Assembly (NCBI GenBank): GCA_016744775.1
Contig: JADGDS010000002.1
Span: 62,001-126,000, forward strand
From: Candidatus Marithrix sp.
GTDB lineage: Bacteria > Pseudomonadota > Gammaproteobacteria > Beggiatoales > Beggiatoaceae
Length of the DNA: 64,000 nt
Direction: 5' to 3'
How positions within the stretch are numbered: the stretch's first letter is position 1; each line of letters starts with the position of its first letter. Under the pieces are notes generated by a model. It worked only from the letters and a program-made list of their open reading frames with translations, searched no databases and was not told where the DNA came from. This document shows positions 16,117-24,849 of this stretch, in pieces. The position numbers were made by a program, and so were the translations under genes.

Positions 16117-16540
16117 AAACATCTTTTTGGATGCAAATATTCTACTTGATTATGCTGATAAAGATAGAATATTTCATGATGTTAGTACAAAATGTATTGA
16201 ATATTGTTTAAAACAAAATATAGACTTATATACAAGTTGCGATTTAATTACTACGATTTATTATGTAGTATCAAAACAAAACAAAATTAAGGCATTGGAA
16301 GAAGTGCAAAGGATTAATAATTTTTGTAATGTTATTGAATTTTCAAATACTGATATTGAGAAAACCTGTAATTTAATGTTACAAGATTCAGATTACCAAG
16401 ATTTAGAAGATACCGTACAATATCTTTTAGCCAAGAAAAGTAAATGTGACTTAATTGTATCAAATGATGAAAACTTTATATCAAAAAGTATCAAATTAAT
16501 TTCTTCATCTGATTTTTGTAATGAGTATAACCTGCTATAG
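16109..16540 (+). CDS. PIN-domain toxin (VapC-like RNase)
   Basis: 143 residues. The PIN signature starts the protein (NIFLDANILLDYADKDR, Asp8 and Asp13), with further acidic residues at LEDTVQYLLAKKSKCDLIVSNDENF (Glu/Asp of the Mg2+ site). It ends with the conserved S-x-D-F element. Such proteins are Mg2+-dependent RNases, often cutting tRNA or rRNA, held in check by the antitoxin encoded upstream. The start codon overlaps the antitoxin end by 8 nt. It is complete and low in GC. Confidence 0.85.
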   Translation: MYKNIFLDANILLDYADKDRIFHDVSTKCIEYCLKQNIDLYTSCDLITTIYYVVSKQNKIKALEEVQRINNFCNVIEFSNTDIEKTCNLMLQDSDYQDLEDTVQYLLAKKSKCDLIVSNDENFISKSIKLISSSDFCNEYNLL

Positions 16541-16548
16541 TTGCTATT

Positions 16549-16574
16549 GATCAGCATCAATTCTAAATAAGTTA
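16549..16574. repeat. 26-bp direct repeat, right copy
   Basis: Identical to 15841-15866. The sequence following it (TAAATAAGTTATTGAATAAATTT overlapping its 3' half) is found again near 32421-32442 in the repeat-filled region, so the junction also carries a dispersed sequence. Confidence 0.95.
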
Positions 16575-16637
16575 TTGAATAAATTTCATTATTAAGATAA
16601 CCTTTGCAGTAAGAGAATATTTATAGGATTTAATAAA

Positions 16638-17870
16638 ATGAAATTTATTCATGCTGCTGATATTCATTTAGATAGCCCTTTACGTGGTTTATCCCGTTAT
16701 GAAGGGGCACCAGTTGAACTTATGCAAACTGCTACCCGACGTGCTTTTATCAATATGATTGATTTGGCATGTAAAGAAGCGGTTGATTTTATATTATTAG
16801 CTGGTGATTTGTATGATGGTGATTGGAAAGATTATAATAGCGGCTTATTTTTTAATCAGCAAATGAGCCGCTTACGTGAAGCTAATATTCAAGTTTTCAT
16901 GGTATTAGGTAATCATGACGCTAGCAATGCTATCACTAGGCAATTACGATTGCCAGATAATGTGATTGAATTTAGTGATCAAGAGCCTGAGACTAAATAT
17001 TTAGAAAATTTAGGAGTGGCAATACATGGGCAAAGTTTTGCCAATAAAGCCATTACAGATGATCTGAGTGCAAATTATCCTGATGCTATTTCTGATTATT
17101 TTAATATTGGTGTACTTCACACTGCCTTAAATGGGCGTAATGGTCATGATAATTACGCGCCTTGCACAATTCCCGGTTTATTATCACATGCTTATGATTA
17201 TTGGGCACTTGGGCATGTGCATCAACGCGAAATTATACATGAAAAACCTTGGATCGTTTTTTCAGGTAACTTGCAAGGCAGACATGTGCGTGAAACTGGT
17301 GCCAAAGGTTGCACCTTAGTAACAGTAGAAAATGGACAAACTGAGTTGACTCATGTGCCAGTGGATGTATTACGATGGCAAGTATGCCAACTGGATGCTA
17401 GTGAAATTACAGTGACAGATGACTTACTAGATAAGGCACATTCAGCAGTAACTACGGCTTTAGAGGGTGCAGAAGGCAGACCATTAGCTTTACGCTTTCT
17501 TATAACAGGAGCATCTCCAATTCATAATGAATTACATAGTAATGCAGAACGAAGCTTAAATGAAATTCGTGCTGTTGCGACTGATGCTGGTTTAGCTAAA
17601 GTGTGGATAGAAAAAATTAATTTACAAACTACCAAGCAAACTCAGAACAGACAAGGAGCATTAGGAGAAATAGGCAAATTTTTAGATAATCTTCCTCAAG
17701 AAAGTGAAATGTTAGAAACTTTAAGCACTGAATTTAAAGGTTTAAAAAATGCCCTACCCTTAGAAGCGCGAGTCAACAACACAGAAACAATTGATCCAGA
17801 AACAATTTGCCGCTTCTTAGATAATGGTGTAGAAGAATTATTGATGGCACGCTTATTGGCTAATGGGTAG
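16638..17870 (+). CDS. SbcD/YhaO-like metallophosphoesterase (DNA repair exonuclease family)
   Basis: 410 residues. The calcineurin-like motifs are in order: D-x-H (AADIHLDSPLRG at residue 7), GD-x2-D (LAGDLYDGDW, about 54), GNHD (LGNHDAS, about 92) and GH-x-H (ALGHVHQREI, about 195). The layout and length match the YhaO/SbcD branch, which pairs with an SMC-like ATPase (YhaN or SbcC). No such ATPase gene follows; the next gene is a penicillin-binding protein 9 nt downstream. Either the partner is elsewhere or this protein works alone. Confidence 0.85.
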   Translation: MKFIHAADIHLDSPLRGLSRYEGAPVELMQTATRRAFINMIDLACKEAVDFILLAGDLYDGDWKDYNSGLFFNQQMSRLREANIQVFMVLGNHDASNAITRQLRLPDNVIEFSDQEPETKYLENLGVAIHGQSFANKAITDDLSANYPDAISDYFNIGVLHTALNGRNGHDNYAPCTIPGLLSHAYDYWALGHVHQREIIHEKPWIVFSGNLQGRHVRETGAKGCTLVTVENGQTELTHVPVDVLRWQVCQLDASEITVTDDLLDKAHSAVTTALEGAEGRPLALRFLITGASPIHNELHSNAERSLNEIRAVATDAGLAKVWIEKINLQTTKQTQNRQGALGEIGKFLDNLPQESEMLETLSTEFKGLKNALPLEARVNNTETIDPETICRFLDNGVEELLMARLLANG

Positions 17871-17879
17871 TAACTAACA

Positions 17880-20243
17880 ATGCAAGACTATTTATGGCAT
17901 ATACGATTAAAATTGCTAGGTTTTTATGAAGAATATCTTCAGATGGTCTGGCATTATAAACTAAGCTTAGGCATATATAACCCAAAGTTTATAACTGAAA
18001 TATCAGTTTCTGAAAGATTTAAACCCCTGTTTAAATTTTTATATTTTTTGGTTCTGTTTCTCGAAGTATTGCTAGTATTACTCACATTGTTGCTATGGCG
18101 TAGAGTTGTCTTAGTAATTGCACTAGTTTTTGCTGTCATTGGAATATTTATTTATACTTACATAATCAGTGCTAATTATTTGATCTTTGAAGATTATCGC
18201 ATGGCTCATCAAAGATTTCATGGCACCGGTGTTTATGATCAAACCGATAAATTCTTAGGCATTATACCGGCGCAATTAGATGTTGAAAGTGCAGAACAAG
18301 ATCATAAAAGTTTATATGTTACTGAGGTTCCGGATGCTTGGTGGGAAGTGCTGAAGGCTTTAGAGGATCGACATATTGATGATCGTAGCCGCTCATGGGC
18401 TGGAATTGATGTTTTTGCTTTAGCTCAACGTAGTTTGGGATTTTTAGGCGGTGATGATTCTAAAGGTGCATCATCATTAACAATGATGCTGATTCGTTCT
18501 ATGCGTCATGAAAGTGCTAATCCTAATGATTCTAAATTTAAAAAATTTCGACGTAAATTCACAGAATTATTGCACGCGCCGATTTTATTTAAAAATTTAT
18601 ATCCTCATGATTTAAAAATTTGGTTAGCCATGCACGTTCCATTAGTAAATGGCGCACCGGGTTCTAAAATGGGAGCGGCTCTTTATGGAATTGGTATCAC
18701 CGCTCGTATCGTATTTGGTAAAGCACCCAAAGATTTGACTGTAGCTGAACAAGCTATGTTAGCCGCCGCTTTTAAAAGACCAATTTTATTAGCTCCTTTA
18801 AATGATGCAGCAGCTCAAAAAATGGCGAAAAAACGTTGGGAATATTTAAAAGACCGTGCTAAAAAAGGCATTAAAATCGCCTACCCAAACCAAGAATTAA
18901 CGGCTATTGATGAATTGAAATTCCCTTTTCAACCATATAGCCCAGTTAGAGTGGCAAACTTATTACCAAAGGATGAACTGCAAAAATTTGGCATTTTGGC
19001 TAATCCTTATAGACGCAGTTTATTTTTTGTACGTGGAGAAATGATTCAAGCAATTGGAGAATTGCAAGAACAGTATGGTATGAAATGGCGCGATAAAGTT
19101 TATGCTATACATTTAAACACCAATACTGTTGATAACGTTAAATTTAAACGCAAAGTCGAAAAAACCTTAAAAAGCATAGAAACCAACCTAAAAATAGAAC
19201 AACGTTTAGCACTAAATTTATTACCAAATAAAAAAGATGAAATGGCGCAAGTAGTTTTAGCTTTAGCAAATGCTGATGGTAAATTATTACGTTACTATTC
19301 TAATTCTCAGGATACTATTTATTCTGGCGAACAATCAGAACGTAAAGATGGAAAATATAATATAGACAATGAAACACGCCAAGTTGCTTCAATAGGAAAA
19401 CTAGCAGCGGCAGTGTTTTTAGGAGCGGCAGCAGATAATGCTAAAAAACCAACTTATTGTAATAAAAGGATTAATGGTGTACATAACCCGGGACCATATG
19501 GTAGTCCAAAAGGATTAAAAAACTGTTCAGTAAGATTCTCCAATTATAGCCCCACTATGGTTTTTGGACGTTCATTGAATTTACCTCTAATTAATAGACT
19601 AAAAACAATTAAAAAACAGAAATTAGCTTTATTACTAAACAACTTTGGCTTAAAATTCAATGCTAAAGATAAAACCCCTTTAAGCACAGCAATAACTTTA
19701 GGCTTAGTCAATGCTTCACCTCATACTCTTCATGGAATAATACATAGTATTACCACTGGTATTATTGCGACTCCGACTGCTTTGCAACCAAGCATAGTGC
19801 AACAAGTCCAAATTATTACAGAAGAAGGTGTAATTGCAAAACAACAAATGCCGATTATGAATAATCCTGATCTGAGTGGAATAGGAGATTATTTTGCGAA
19901 ACCGAATACTAGTGAATTTGTAAAAACAGTATTAAGTGCATCATTAAAAGGCGGTAATATGCGCGGTACTCTAAAATCTTTAGAAGATTGGACACCTGAA
20001 CAAAACAGTCAGGTACAATTACATATTGCCAAAACAGGTACCTCAACTTTAGGAAAAACATCCAAAAATTGGATTTCGCCAATATTGGATAAATATATAG
20101 TCGGAGGCATAGTTTTTAGGAGTAAACTTTACAGCTATTTTGTATTAGTCGGACATTCTGATCCTAAAAAACCACTTGGTAAGCGGATTAGTGGTAATCA
20201 TTTATCACCGTTGGTTCGGGTTATGTTGGATAGTTTAAAATAA
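17880..20243 (+). CDS. Divergent class A penicillin-binding protein (transglycosylase/transpeptidase)
   Basis: 787 residues. There is an N-terminal cytoplasmic stretch, then two hydrophobic segments at about residues 55-100 (FLYFLVLFLEVLLVLLTLLLW and LVIALVFAVIGIFIYTYII). A GT51-like domain follows with the catalytic Glu in ALEDRHIDDR (Glu162) and KGASSLTMMLIR in place of the usual G-G-S-T-I-T-Q-Q. The C-terminal half has the acyl-serine motif SIGK (Ser504) and the KTG triad (AKTGTST, about 718), so both activities are plausible. The sequence is far from the PBP1a/1b norm. Its last 80 bases are repeated twice downstream, around 27146 and 29803. Confidence 0.82.
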   Translation: MQDYLWHIRLKLLGFYEEYLQMVWHYKLSLGIYNPKFITEISVSERFKPLFKFLYFLVLFLEVLLVLLTLLLWRRVVLVIALVFAVIGIFIYTYIISANYLIFEDYRMAHQRFHGTGVYDQTDKFLGIIPAQLDVESAEQDHKSLYVTEVPDAWWEVLKALEDRHIDDRSRSWAGIDVFALAQRSLGFLGGDDSKGASSLTMMLIRSMRHESANPNDSKFKKFRRKFTELLHAPILFKNLYPHDLKIWLAMHVPLVNGAPGSKMGAALYGIGITARIVFGKAPKDLTVAEQAMLAAAFKRPILLAPLNDAAAQKMAKKRWEYLKDRAKKGIKIAYPNQELTAIDELKFPFQPYSPVRVANLLPKDELQKFGILANPYRRSLFFVRGEMIQAIGELQEQYGMKWRDKVYAIHLNTNTVDNVKFKRKVEKTLKSIETNLKIEQRLALNLLPNKKDEMAQVVLALANADGKLLRYYSNSQDTIYSGEQSERKDGKYNIDNETRQVASIGKLAAAVFLGAAADNAKKPTYCNKRINGVHNPGPYGSPKGLKNCSVRFSNYSPTMVFGRSLNLPLINRLKTIKKQKLALLLNNFGLKFNAKDKTPLSTAITLGLVNASPHTLHGIIHSITTGIIATPTALQPSIVQQVQIITEEGVIAKQQMPIMNNPDLSGIGDYFAKPNTSEFVKTVLSASLKGGNMRGTLKSLEDWTPEQNSQVQLHIAKTGTSTLGKTSKNWISPILDKYIVGGIVFRSKLYSYFVLVGHSDPKKPLGKRISGNHLSPLVRVMLDSLK

Positions 20244-20248
20244 AGTAC
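20166..20248. repeat. PBP 3'-end repeat, copy A (parent copy)
   Basis: The 83 bases that end the PBP gene and run five bases past its stop are found again at 29803-29885 with three differences. The first 54 are also at 27146-27199 with one difference. This copy is the intact gene end, so it is the likely source. Confidence 0.95.
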
Positions 20249-20290
20249 AAGATAATAAACATATTTTGTGCGCGTTTATACTTTTTATGG

Positions 20291-20330
20291 TATAATATTC
20301 CTATAAAAAATATAGGAATATAGGAATATT
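20291..20330 (+). promoter_or_regulatory. TATAAT box overlapping an inverted repeat before the aldolase cluster
   Basis: TATAAT at 20291-20296 overlaps the arm AATATTCCTATA (20294-20305), which pairs exactly with TATAGGAATATT (20319-20330). TATAGGAA is in addition repeated in tandem. The -35 element is weak (TTGTGC, 19 bases upstream). A -10 box covered by a palindrome suggests operator control of the five-gene cluster that starts at 20345. The stretch TACTTTTTATG before the box is also found at 29883-29893. Confidence 0.5.
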
Positions 20331-20344
20331 AGTTCTGCAAGTAG

Positions 20345-21124
20345 ATGAAAAATAATAAAATTATTGCACTTAAAAATAAAATAACAAAATTACAACAAGA
20401 TCATGGTTTACTATCTTTAAAGGCAGGAACTGAATGGGAAGATATGGATTATCAGGAAATTGCTTGTTTGCAGGCATTAGGTGAAGCTAAACTGCCCTTG
20501 ATGGTGAAAATAGCAGGTCCAGAAGCAAAAGTAGATTTACGTAATATGCAAGCCATTGGTGTCACTGGTATTTTAGCTCCAATGATTGAATCAGAATATG
20601 CTTTAGAAAAATTTATCACCATTGTTACTGAGCATTATGAAGGGGCGAAAGAACCGCCGTTATTGGCGATTAATCTGGAAACGATTCAGGCTTATCATCA
20701 GTTAGATGATATTCTCAATAGTAGATTTTTTGATCTTGTTGACTTGGTGGTGATTGGGCGTTTGGATTTGTCATTGTCGATGCATATTAAGGATGTTGAC
20801 CACACGGATGTAGCCAAAGTCACGCAAGACATTGTTAATAAAGTGAGAGCGAAAGGCAAATCTATTTCAATTGGTGGTTTTGTCAATCCCTGCAGTGCAG
20901 CAGTTATTAAAAATACATTTAATGCAAATCGTTTGAATACCATTCATACCTTGTTTGATTTGGATAAAACCCAAGATATAGCTGCCGCTGTTTGGAAAGC
21001 GATTGAATTTGAAATGGCTTTTTATGAGTATTTGCAAGAAATCAATCCAAATCGACACGATTTTTATCAAACCCGTATTGAAACCAGTCAAAGTAAATTG
21101 GATAAAGCGGTTGAATTAAACTGA
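20345..21124 (+). CDS. HpcH/HpaI-family aldolase
   Basis: 259 residues. Landmarks of the class II (metal-dependent) HpcH/HpaI/citrate lyase fold are MVKIAGPEAKVDLRNMQ, GVTGILAPMIESEYALEKF, LAINLETIQAY and VVIGRLDLSLS. Members cleave or form C-C bonds of 2-oxo-4-hydroxy acids with pyruvate or acetyl groups. The branch with KI-G-EA and V-GR-DLS is often found in cell-surface or specialised metabolite clusters. It is the first gene of a five-gene run (next ATG overlaps the stop by 1 nt). A decayed copy of its first 29 codons lies at 27218-27304. The substrate is unknown. Confidence 0.85.
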   Translation: MKNNKIIALKNKITKLQQDHGLLSLKAGTEWEDMDYQEIACLQALGEAKLPLMVKIAGPEAKVDLRNMQAIGVTGILAPMIESEYALEKFITIVTEHYEGAKEPPLLAINLETIQAYHQLDDILNSRFFDLVDLVVIGRLDLSLSMHIKDVDHTDVAKVTQDIVNKVRAKGKSISIGGFVNPCSAAVIKNTFNANRLNTIHTLFDLDKTQDIAAAVWKAIEFEMAFYEYLQEINPNRHDFYQTRIETSQSKLDKAVELN

Positions 21125-22101
21125 TGAGTACAAAAAATCGTTTATTCCAAGATCCCTATAGTGTTTTAGATGCCACTTTGCGCGATGCAGGTTACATGAA
21201 TAACTGGGCATTTTCGCGTGAAGAAATTTTTAATGTGGTCGGTGGTGTAGCAAAAACAGGTGCTGAAGCGGTTGAAGTGGGTTATATCAGCGATAAACCC
21301 AACCGTACACCCGCCGCTTGTTGTCGCGCAGAACTGTTACATGAATTACATGAGCATACAGATAATGCCATTAATTTAGCGGTGATGGTTAGCTTGACAG
21401 AACAAAATATTGATAACTTGTTTGCCAGTCGTCATGAACAAATTGATTTAGTCCGTATTCCCAGCACCTTTGAAGAAATCCCCATTGCTTTACGTTTTGC
21501 AGAAATGGCTAAACGCTATGAACTTGCCTGTAGCTTTAATTTAGTAAATATTTCAACCTTAAGTGACCAGCAATTAATTGACATTGTCCATGAAGTTCAG
21601 CAAACAGGTTTGGTCGATATTTTTTATTTGGCGGATTCACGCGGTGCTTGTCGCCCTGAAGAAGTCAGCCATATTGTTGAAGTTGTACGCCAACATTGGG
21701 ATGGTTTGTTGGGGTTTCATGCTCATGACAATACAGGCTTTGCCACAGTTAATCCCTTAATGGCATTGGATGCAGGTTGTCAGATTATTGATGGCACAGT
21801 CAATGGTTTGGGCTTGGGCAGTGGCAATACTAATTTAGCCCATGCTTTGTCTTTAGTGGCACAACGGACAGATAAAAATTACAACCACGCGCCTTTGGAT
21901 GCGTTAAGACAGGCAATTACTGTCCCGATGTCTGCTGAAAAAAGTTATTTATATTATTTAGTCGGCGCGAAAAATTTTGCCCAACTTTGGGTTGAACCGT
22001 TGATTGAACGCTATGGCAACGACACTGCCCGTTATCTACAACGCATTCCGCGTAAAGCTTATACCCAAATTGAACAAATCATTCAAGAGATTGAGGCATG
22101 A
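21124..22101 (+). CDS. HMGL-like (DRE-TIM) aldolase/synthase
   Basis: 325 residues starting with the family hallmark DATLRDAGYMNNWAFS (metal and substrate site, residues 14-29). LLGFHAHDNTGFATVNPLMAL (the metal-binding H-x-H near residue 198) and GLGLGSGNTNLA follow. This is the 4-hydroxy-2-oxovalerate aldolase-like branch of the DRE-TIM lyases. It joins or cleaves 2-oxo acids. Directly coupled to a second aldolase upstream (1-nt overlap) and to a methyltransferase downstream (4-nt ATGA overlap), it probably acts in one short pathway. No acylating aldehyde dehydrogenase is present, so the classic meta-cleavage role is unlikely. Confidence 0.87.
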   Translation: MSTKNRLFQDPYSVLDATLRDAGYMNNWAFSREEIFNVVGGVAKTGAEAVEVGYISDKPNRTPAACCRAELLHELHEHTDNAINLAVMVSLTEQNIDNLFASRHEQIDLVRIPSTFEEIPIALRFAEMAKRYELACSFNLVNISTLSDQQLIDIVHEVQQTGLVDIFYLADSRGACRPEEVSHIVEVVRQHWDGLLGFHAHDNTGFATVNPLMALDAGCQIIDGTVNGLGLGSGNTNLAHALSLVAQRTDKNYNHAPLDALRQAITVPMSAEKSYLYYLVGAKNFAQLWVEPLIERYGNDTARYLQRIPRKAYTQIEQIIQEIEA

Positions 22102-22736
22102 GCGATTTAAAATTATCCGACCTTACCCAAACGGATTTAAATAAACTGGATGTGGTTGAACGTTATACCCATTTTGCCCCTGTTTATAATCAATCTGTCA
22201 ATGATTGGGGATATCAGTGTTACCGTACTGCCACTGATGCCTTGCAACATTATGTGGCAACCGAACAAGCAATTTTAGATGCAGGTTGTGGTACAGGTTT
22301 GGTTGGACAAGCATTAAAAGAACGGGGTTATCATCAAGTCAGCGGTATTGATATTTCAGCCGAAATGCTCAATCAGGCTGAAACAGTAGGGGCTTATCAA
22401 CAACTGTTATTACAAGATTTAAGTAAAACACCTTATCCATTTGAAACCAATCAATTTAGTGCGATTACTTGTGTTGGTGTATTTTCTTTGATTGCCAACC
22501 CAAGCCATGTATTACAGGAATTTTGCCGTTTAGTACGTCCGCAAGGCTATTTGGTTTTTACCCAGCAAGAAACTTTATTTGAACAATATGGTTATGCAGA
22601 AATTTTGCAGGATTTTGAACAGCGTGGTGAATTACGTTGTGAAAGTATCAGTGAGCCTGTGGCTTATTTACCCCACCGTGCAGGACATCAAGACCGCAAA
22701 GTCATTTATTGTGTTTATCAGGTGATAAAGGATTAA
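22098..22736 (+). CDS. SAM-dependent class I methyltransferase
   Basis: 212 residues. SAM-binding motif I is AILDAGCGTGLVGQAL (about residues 57-72), and the acidic end of strand 2 is HQVSGIDISAEML. FSAITCVGVFSLI and VRPQGYLVFTQQE complete the methyltransferase 11/25-type core. The start overlaps the preceding aldolase gene by 4 nt and the next start follows after 4 nt, so it is translationally coupled in the cluster. The acceptor is probably the product of the aldolases, but that is an inference from operon order. Confidence 0.87.
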   Translation: MSDLKLSDLTQTDLNKLDVVERYTHFAPVYNQSVNDWGYQCYRTATDALQHYVATEQAILDAGCGTGLVGQALKERGYHQVSGIDISAEMLNQAETVGAYQQLLLQDLSKTPYPFETNQFSAITCVGVFSLIANPSHVLQEFCRLVRPQGYLVFTQQETLFEQYGYAEILQDFEQRGELRCESISEPVAYLPHRAGHQDRKVIYCVYQVIKD

Positions 22737-22740
22737 TTCC

Positions 22741-23697
22741 ATGAAAAAAAAATGTTTGATTTTAAATAACCGCGAACCCATTGCCGAAAACCATTTAGAT
22801 AATTTAAGTCAACAACTTGACATTGTTTGGTATCAAAAAACAGGCACAGATTTTTCTTTAGCAGAAGCGGTTAAAACCAACCCAGATACCCGCATCATCA
22901 TCACCACTTACATGGATTTAACTGCTGATTATTTACAGCAACTGCCCCAACTAGAAGCCATCATTGCTACCACCATTTCTACCCATTTTATTGATTCTAA
23001 TTATTGTCGTCAGCACGATATTCAAATTTTTAACAGTGAAAACTATACAGGGGCATCGGTGGCAGAACACGCGGTGGCACTGATGATGTCAGCAATGCGA
23101 AAAATTCCCGCCATTGACAGCCAAATTCGACAAGGCAATGTGGATTGTTTTGATTATGCAGGCACTGAACTGGCAGGAAAAACCGTGGGCATTATCGGTT
23201 TTGGTAATATTGGCAGTTATGTTGCACAATTATTAAGTGGTTTTAACATGCAATTACAATATTACAATCGTTCTGCTAAAAATAGTGCTATAGCCGATGC
23301 GGTGAGTTTAGAAACCCTGTTAAAAACATCCGATATGGTTTTTTTAACCACACCGTTAAACCATGATTCGCATTACATCATCAATGCCAATGCACTCAAA
23401 CAAATGAAAACTTCTGCATTGTTGGTCAACATTTCACCTGATGATGTCATGGACAGGGTTGCAGTACAATCAGCTTTAGAAAAAGGCGAAATTGGCGGTG
23501 TGGCACTGGATTTATTGCTTGTCGATGGTTTCCTCAATACCCCCAATACGGTGTTGACCTCTCGTCGCGCATGGTTTACGAGTGAATGCTTTAATCGCCG
23601 TATTAATATGTGGAAAACTACTTTATATAATTACTTGCAAGGACAGCAACAGACAAGCCTCAACAAGCTTGATTTTGTTCCTCTATCTAAAAAATAA
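22741..23697 (+). CDS. D-2-hydroxyacid dehydrogenase-like protein with an altered catalytic site
   Basis: 318 residues with the family's NAD fold: TVGIIGFGNIGSYVAQLL (about residue 150) and FLTTPLNHDSHYIINANAL. The family's catalytic Arg (N-x-x-R-G), Glu (D-V-F-E) and His (T-P-H) are not there. The aligned segments read LVNISPDDV, VALDLLLVDGF and LTSRRAWFT. NAD binding therefore seems kept while the classic chemistry is doubtful; it may be a sensor, a different oxidoreductase or a dead enzyme. It is the fourth gene of the cluster, 4 nt behind the methyltransferase gene. Confidence 0.82.
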   Translation: MKKKCLILNNREPIAENHLDNLSQQLDIVWYQKTGTDFSLAEAVKTNPDTRIIITTYMDLTADYLQQLPQLEAIIATTISTHFIDSNYCRQHDIQIFNSENYTGASVAEHAVALMMSAMRKIPAIDSQIRQGNVDCFDYAGTELAGKTVGIIGFGNIGSYVAQLLSGFNMQLQYYNRSAKNSAIADAVSLETLLKTSDMVFLTTPLNHDSHYIINANALKQMKTSALLVNISPDDVMDRVAVQSALEKGEIGGVALDLLLVDGFLNTPNTVLTSRRAWFTSECFNRRINMWKTTLYNYLQGQQQTSLNKLDFVPLSKK

Positions 23698-23727
23698 CCA
23701 ATACAAGATGACTGGTAATTTTAACTT

Positions 23728-24849
23728 ATGCCAAAAAACATCAACCACATTAGTATAAAAGTAATTACTGACAATGACTTATGTATAAGTTGTGGGGCAT
23801 GTTCTCATATTTGCCCTTATAAAATAATTGATATGATTTTTAATAAAAATCAATCTAAATGGGAACCTTTTGTTAGGGAAGAAAGTATTTGTAACAATCG
23901 CTGTAATGGAAAAGAATTATGTTTATCAGTTTGTCCTTCATATAATGTAGATTATATGCAAATTGCCAACAGCCATGAAAACAAAATGCTCGGTAAAATA
24001 CAAAATGTATATACAGGTTATGCGACAGATGCAACTATTCGTTACAGCAGTTCTTCAGGGGGATTTATTTACCCATTATGTCAGTCATTAATTGAAAATG
24101 GCACCATTAATGGGATTATTGCGATGACCCATGATGGTGGCATGGAATATACCCCAAAAATAATTAATGAACTTGAACAAATGCCACGTTCTGTATATCA
24201 CAATACAAACTTTGAAAATGCGCTTAATCTAATTAAAAATTATGATGGAAGATTTTTATTAATTGCACTGCCTTGCCATATTACATCAATAGAACTCTTT
24301 CTTAATAAGAAAAAAAATAAAAAGTTAAAATCTAAAATTTACGCGAAAATTGCACTTATTTGTGGTTATTTACATGACCGAGCAAACGTTGAAGCCTTTG
24401 CTTCTTATCACGCATTTGACGTAAAAGAAGCAAGCTATAGAGGTAAAGGACGCGCTTTACGCATAAGATTAAATAACGATAAAAAAACTATAGAATACAA
24501 CACATTTTATCCAAAAACCCTTACACAAGCTATTAATAATAGGATGATGTTTGATAATTTTTTACCCCAACAAGGGTGCATTAATTGTGTTGACCACCTT
24601 GGTTATTGTGCTGATTTAGTTGTAGGTGATGCTTGGTTAAAAAAATATGCTGATGATAAAATAGGTACAAGTTTACTTTTTAGTCGTACAGGATTAGGTG
24701 AAAATATTATTAAAAGTATCAAAGGATTTAATTTCTTTAAATCATCAAAACAAGAGATTATGGAATCTCAAGGTATACACTGTGCGTTAGGCGCAAGTGC
24801 AGAAGGAATTAAAGATATTCCATTAAAAATAAATGCTTTTATACCATAA
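23728..24849 (+). CDS. FrhB-like Fe-S protein (coenzyme F420 hydrogenase/dehydrogenase beta family)
   Basis: 373 residues. An N-terminal ferredoxin region (CISCGACSHICPYKI, then CNNRCNGKELCLSVCPS) is followed by FrhB N- and C-terminal domains (YSSSSGGFIYPLCQSL, LIALPCHITSIEL, GCINCVDHLGYCADLVVGDAW). Bacterial members without F420 are common in polysaccharide and surface-glycan clusters as putative reductases. It follows the dehydrogenase-like gene after 30 nt. The frame stays open for 85 more codons behind its TAA (24850-25107), so the protein may be a truncated form. Confidence 0.82.
   Translation: MPKNINHISIKVITDNDLCISCGACSHICPYKIIDMIFNKNQSKWEPFVREESICNNRCNGKELCLSVCPSYNVDYMQIANSHENKMLGKIQNVYTGYATDATIRYSSSSGGFIYPLCQSLIENGTINGIIAMTHDGGMEYTPKIINELEQMPRSVYHNTNFENALNLIKNYDGRFLLIALPCHITSIELFLNKKKNKKLKSKIYAKIALICGYLHDRANVEAFASYHAFDVKEASYRGKGRALRIRLNNDKKTIEYNTFYPKTLTQAINNRMMFDNFLPQQGCINCVDHLGYCADLVVGDAWLKKYADDKIGTSLLFSRTGLGENIIKSIKGFNFFKSSKQEIMESQGIHCALGASAEGIKDIPLKINAFIP

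Noticed and set aside
20345-22101. Meta-cleavage aromatic degradation operon
   Set aside because: Two aldolases would fit, but no hydratase, acylating aldehyde dehydrogenase or ring-cleavage dioxygenase is present.
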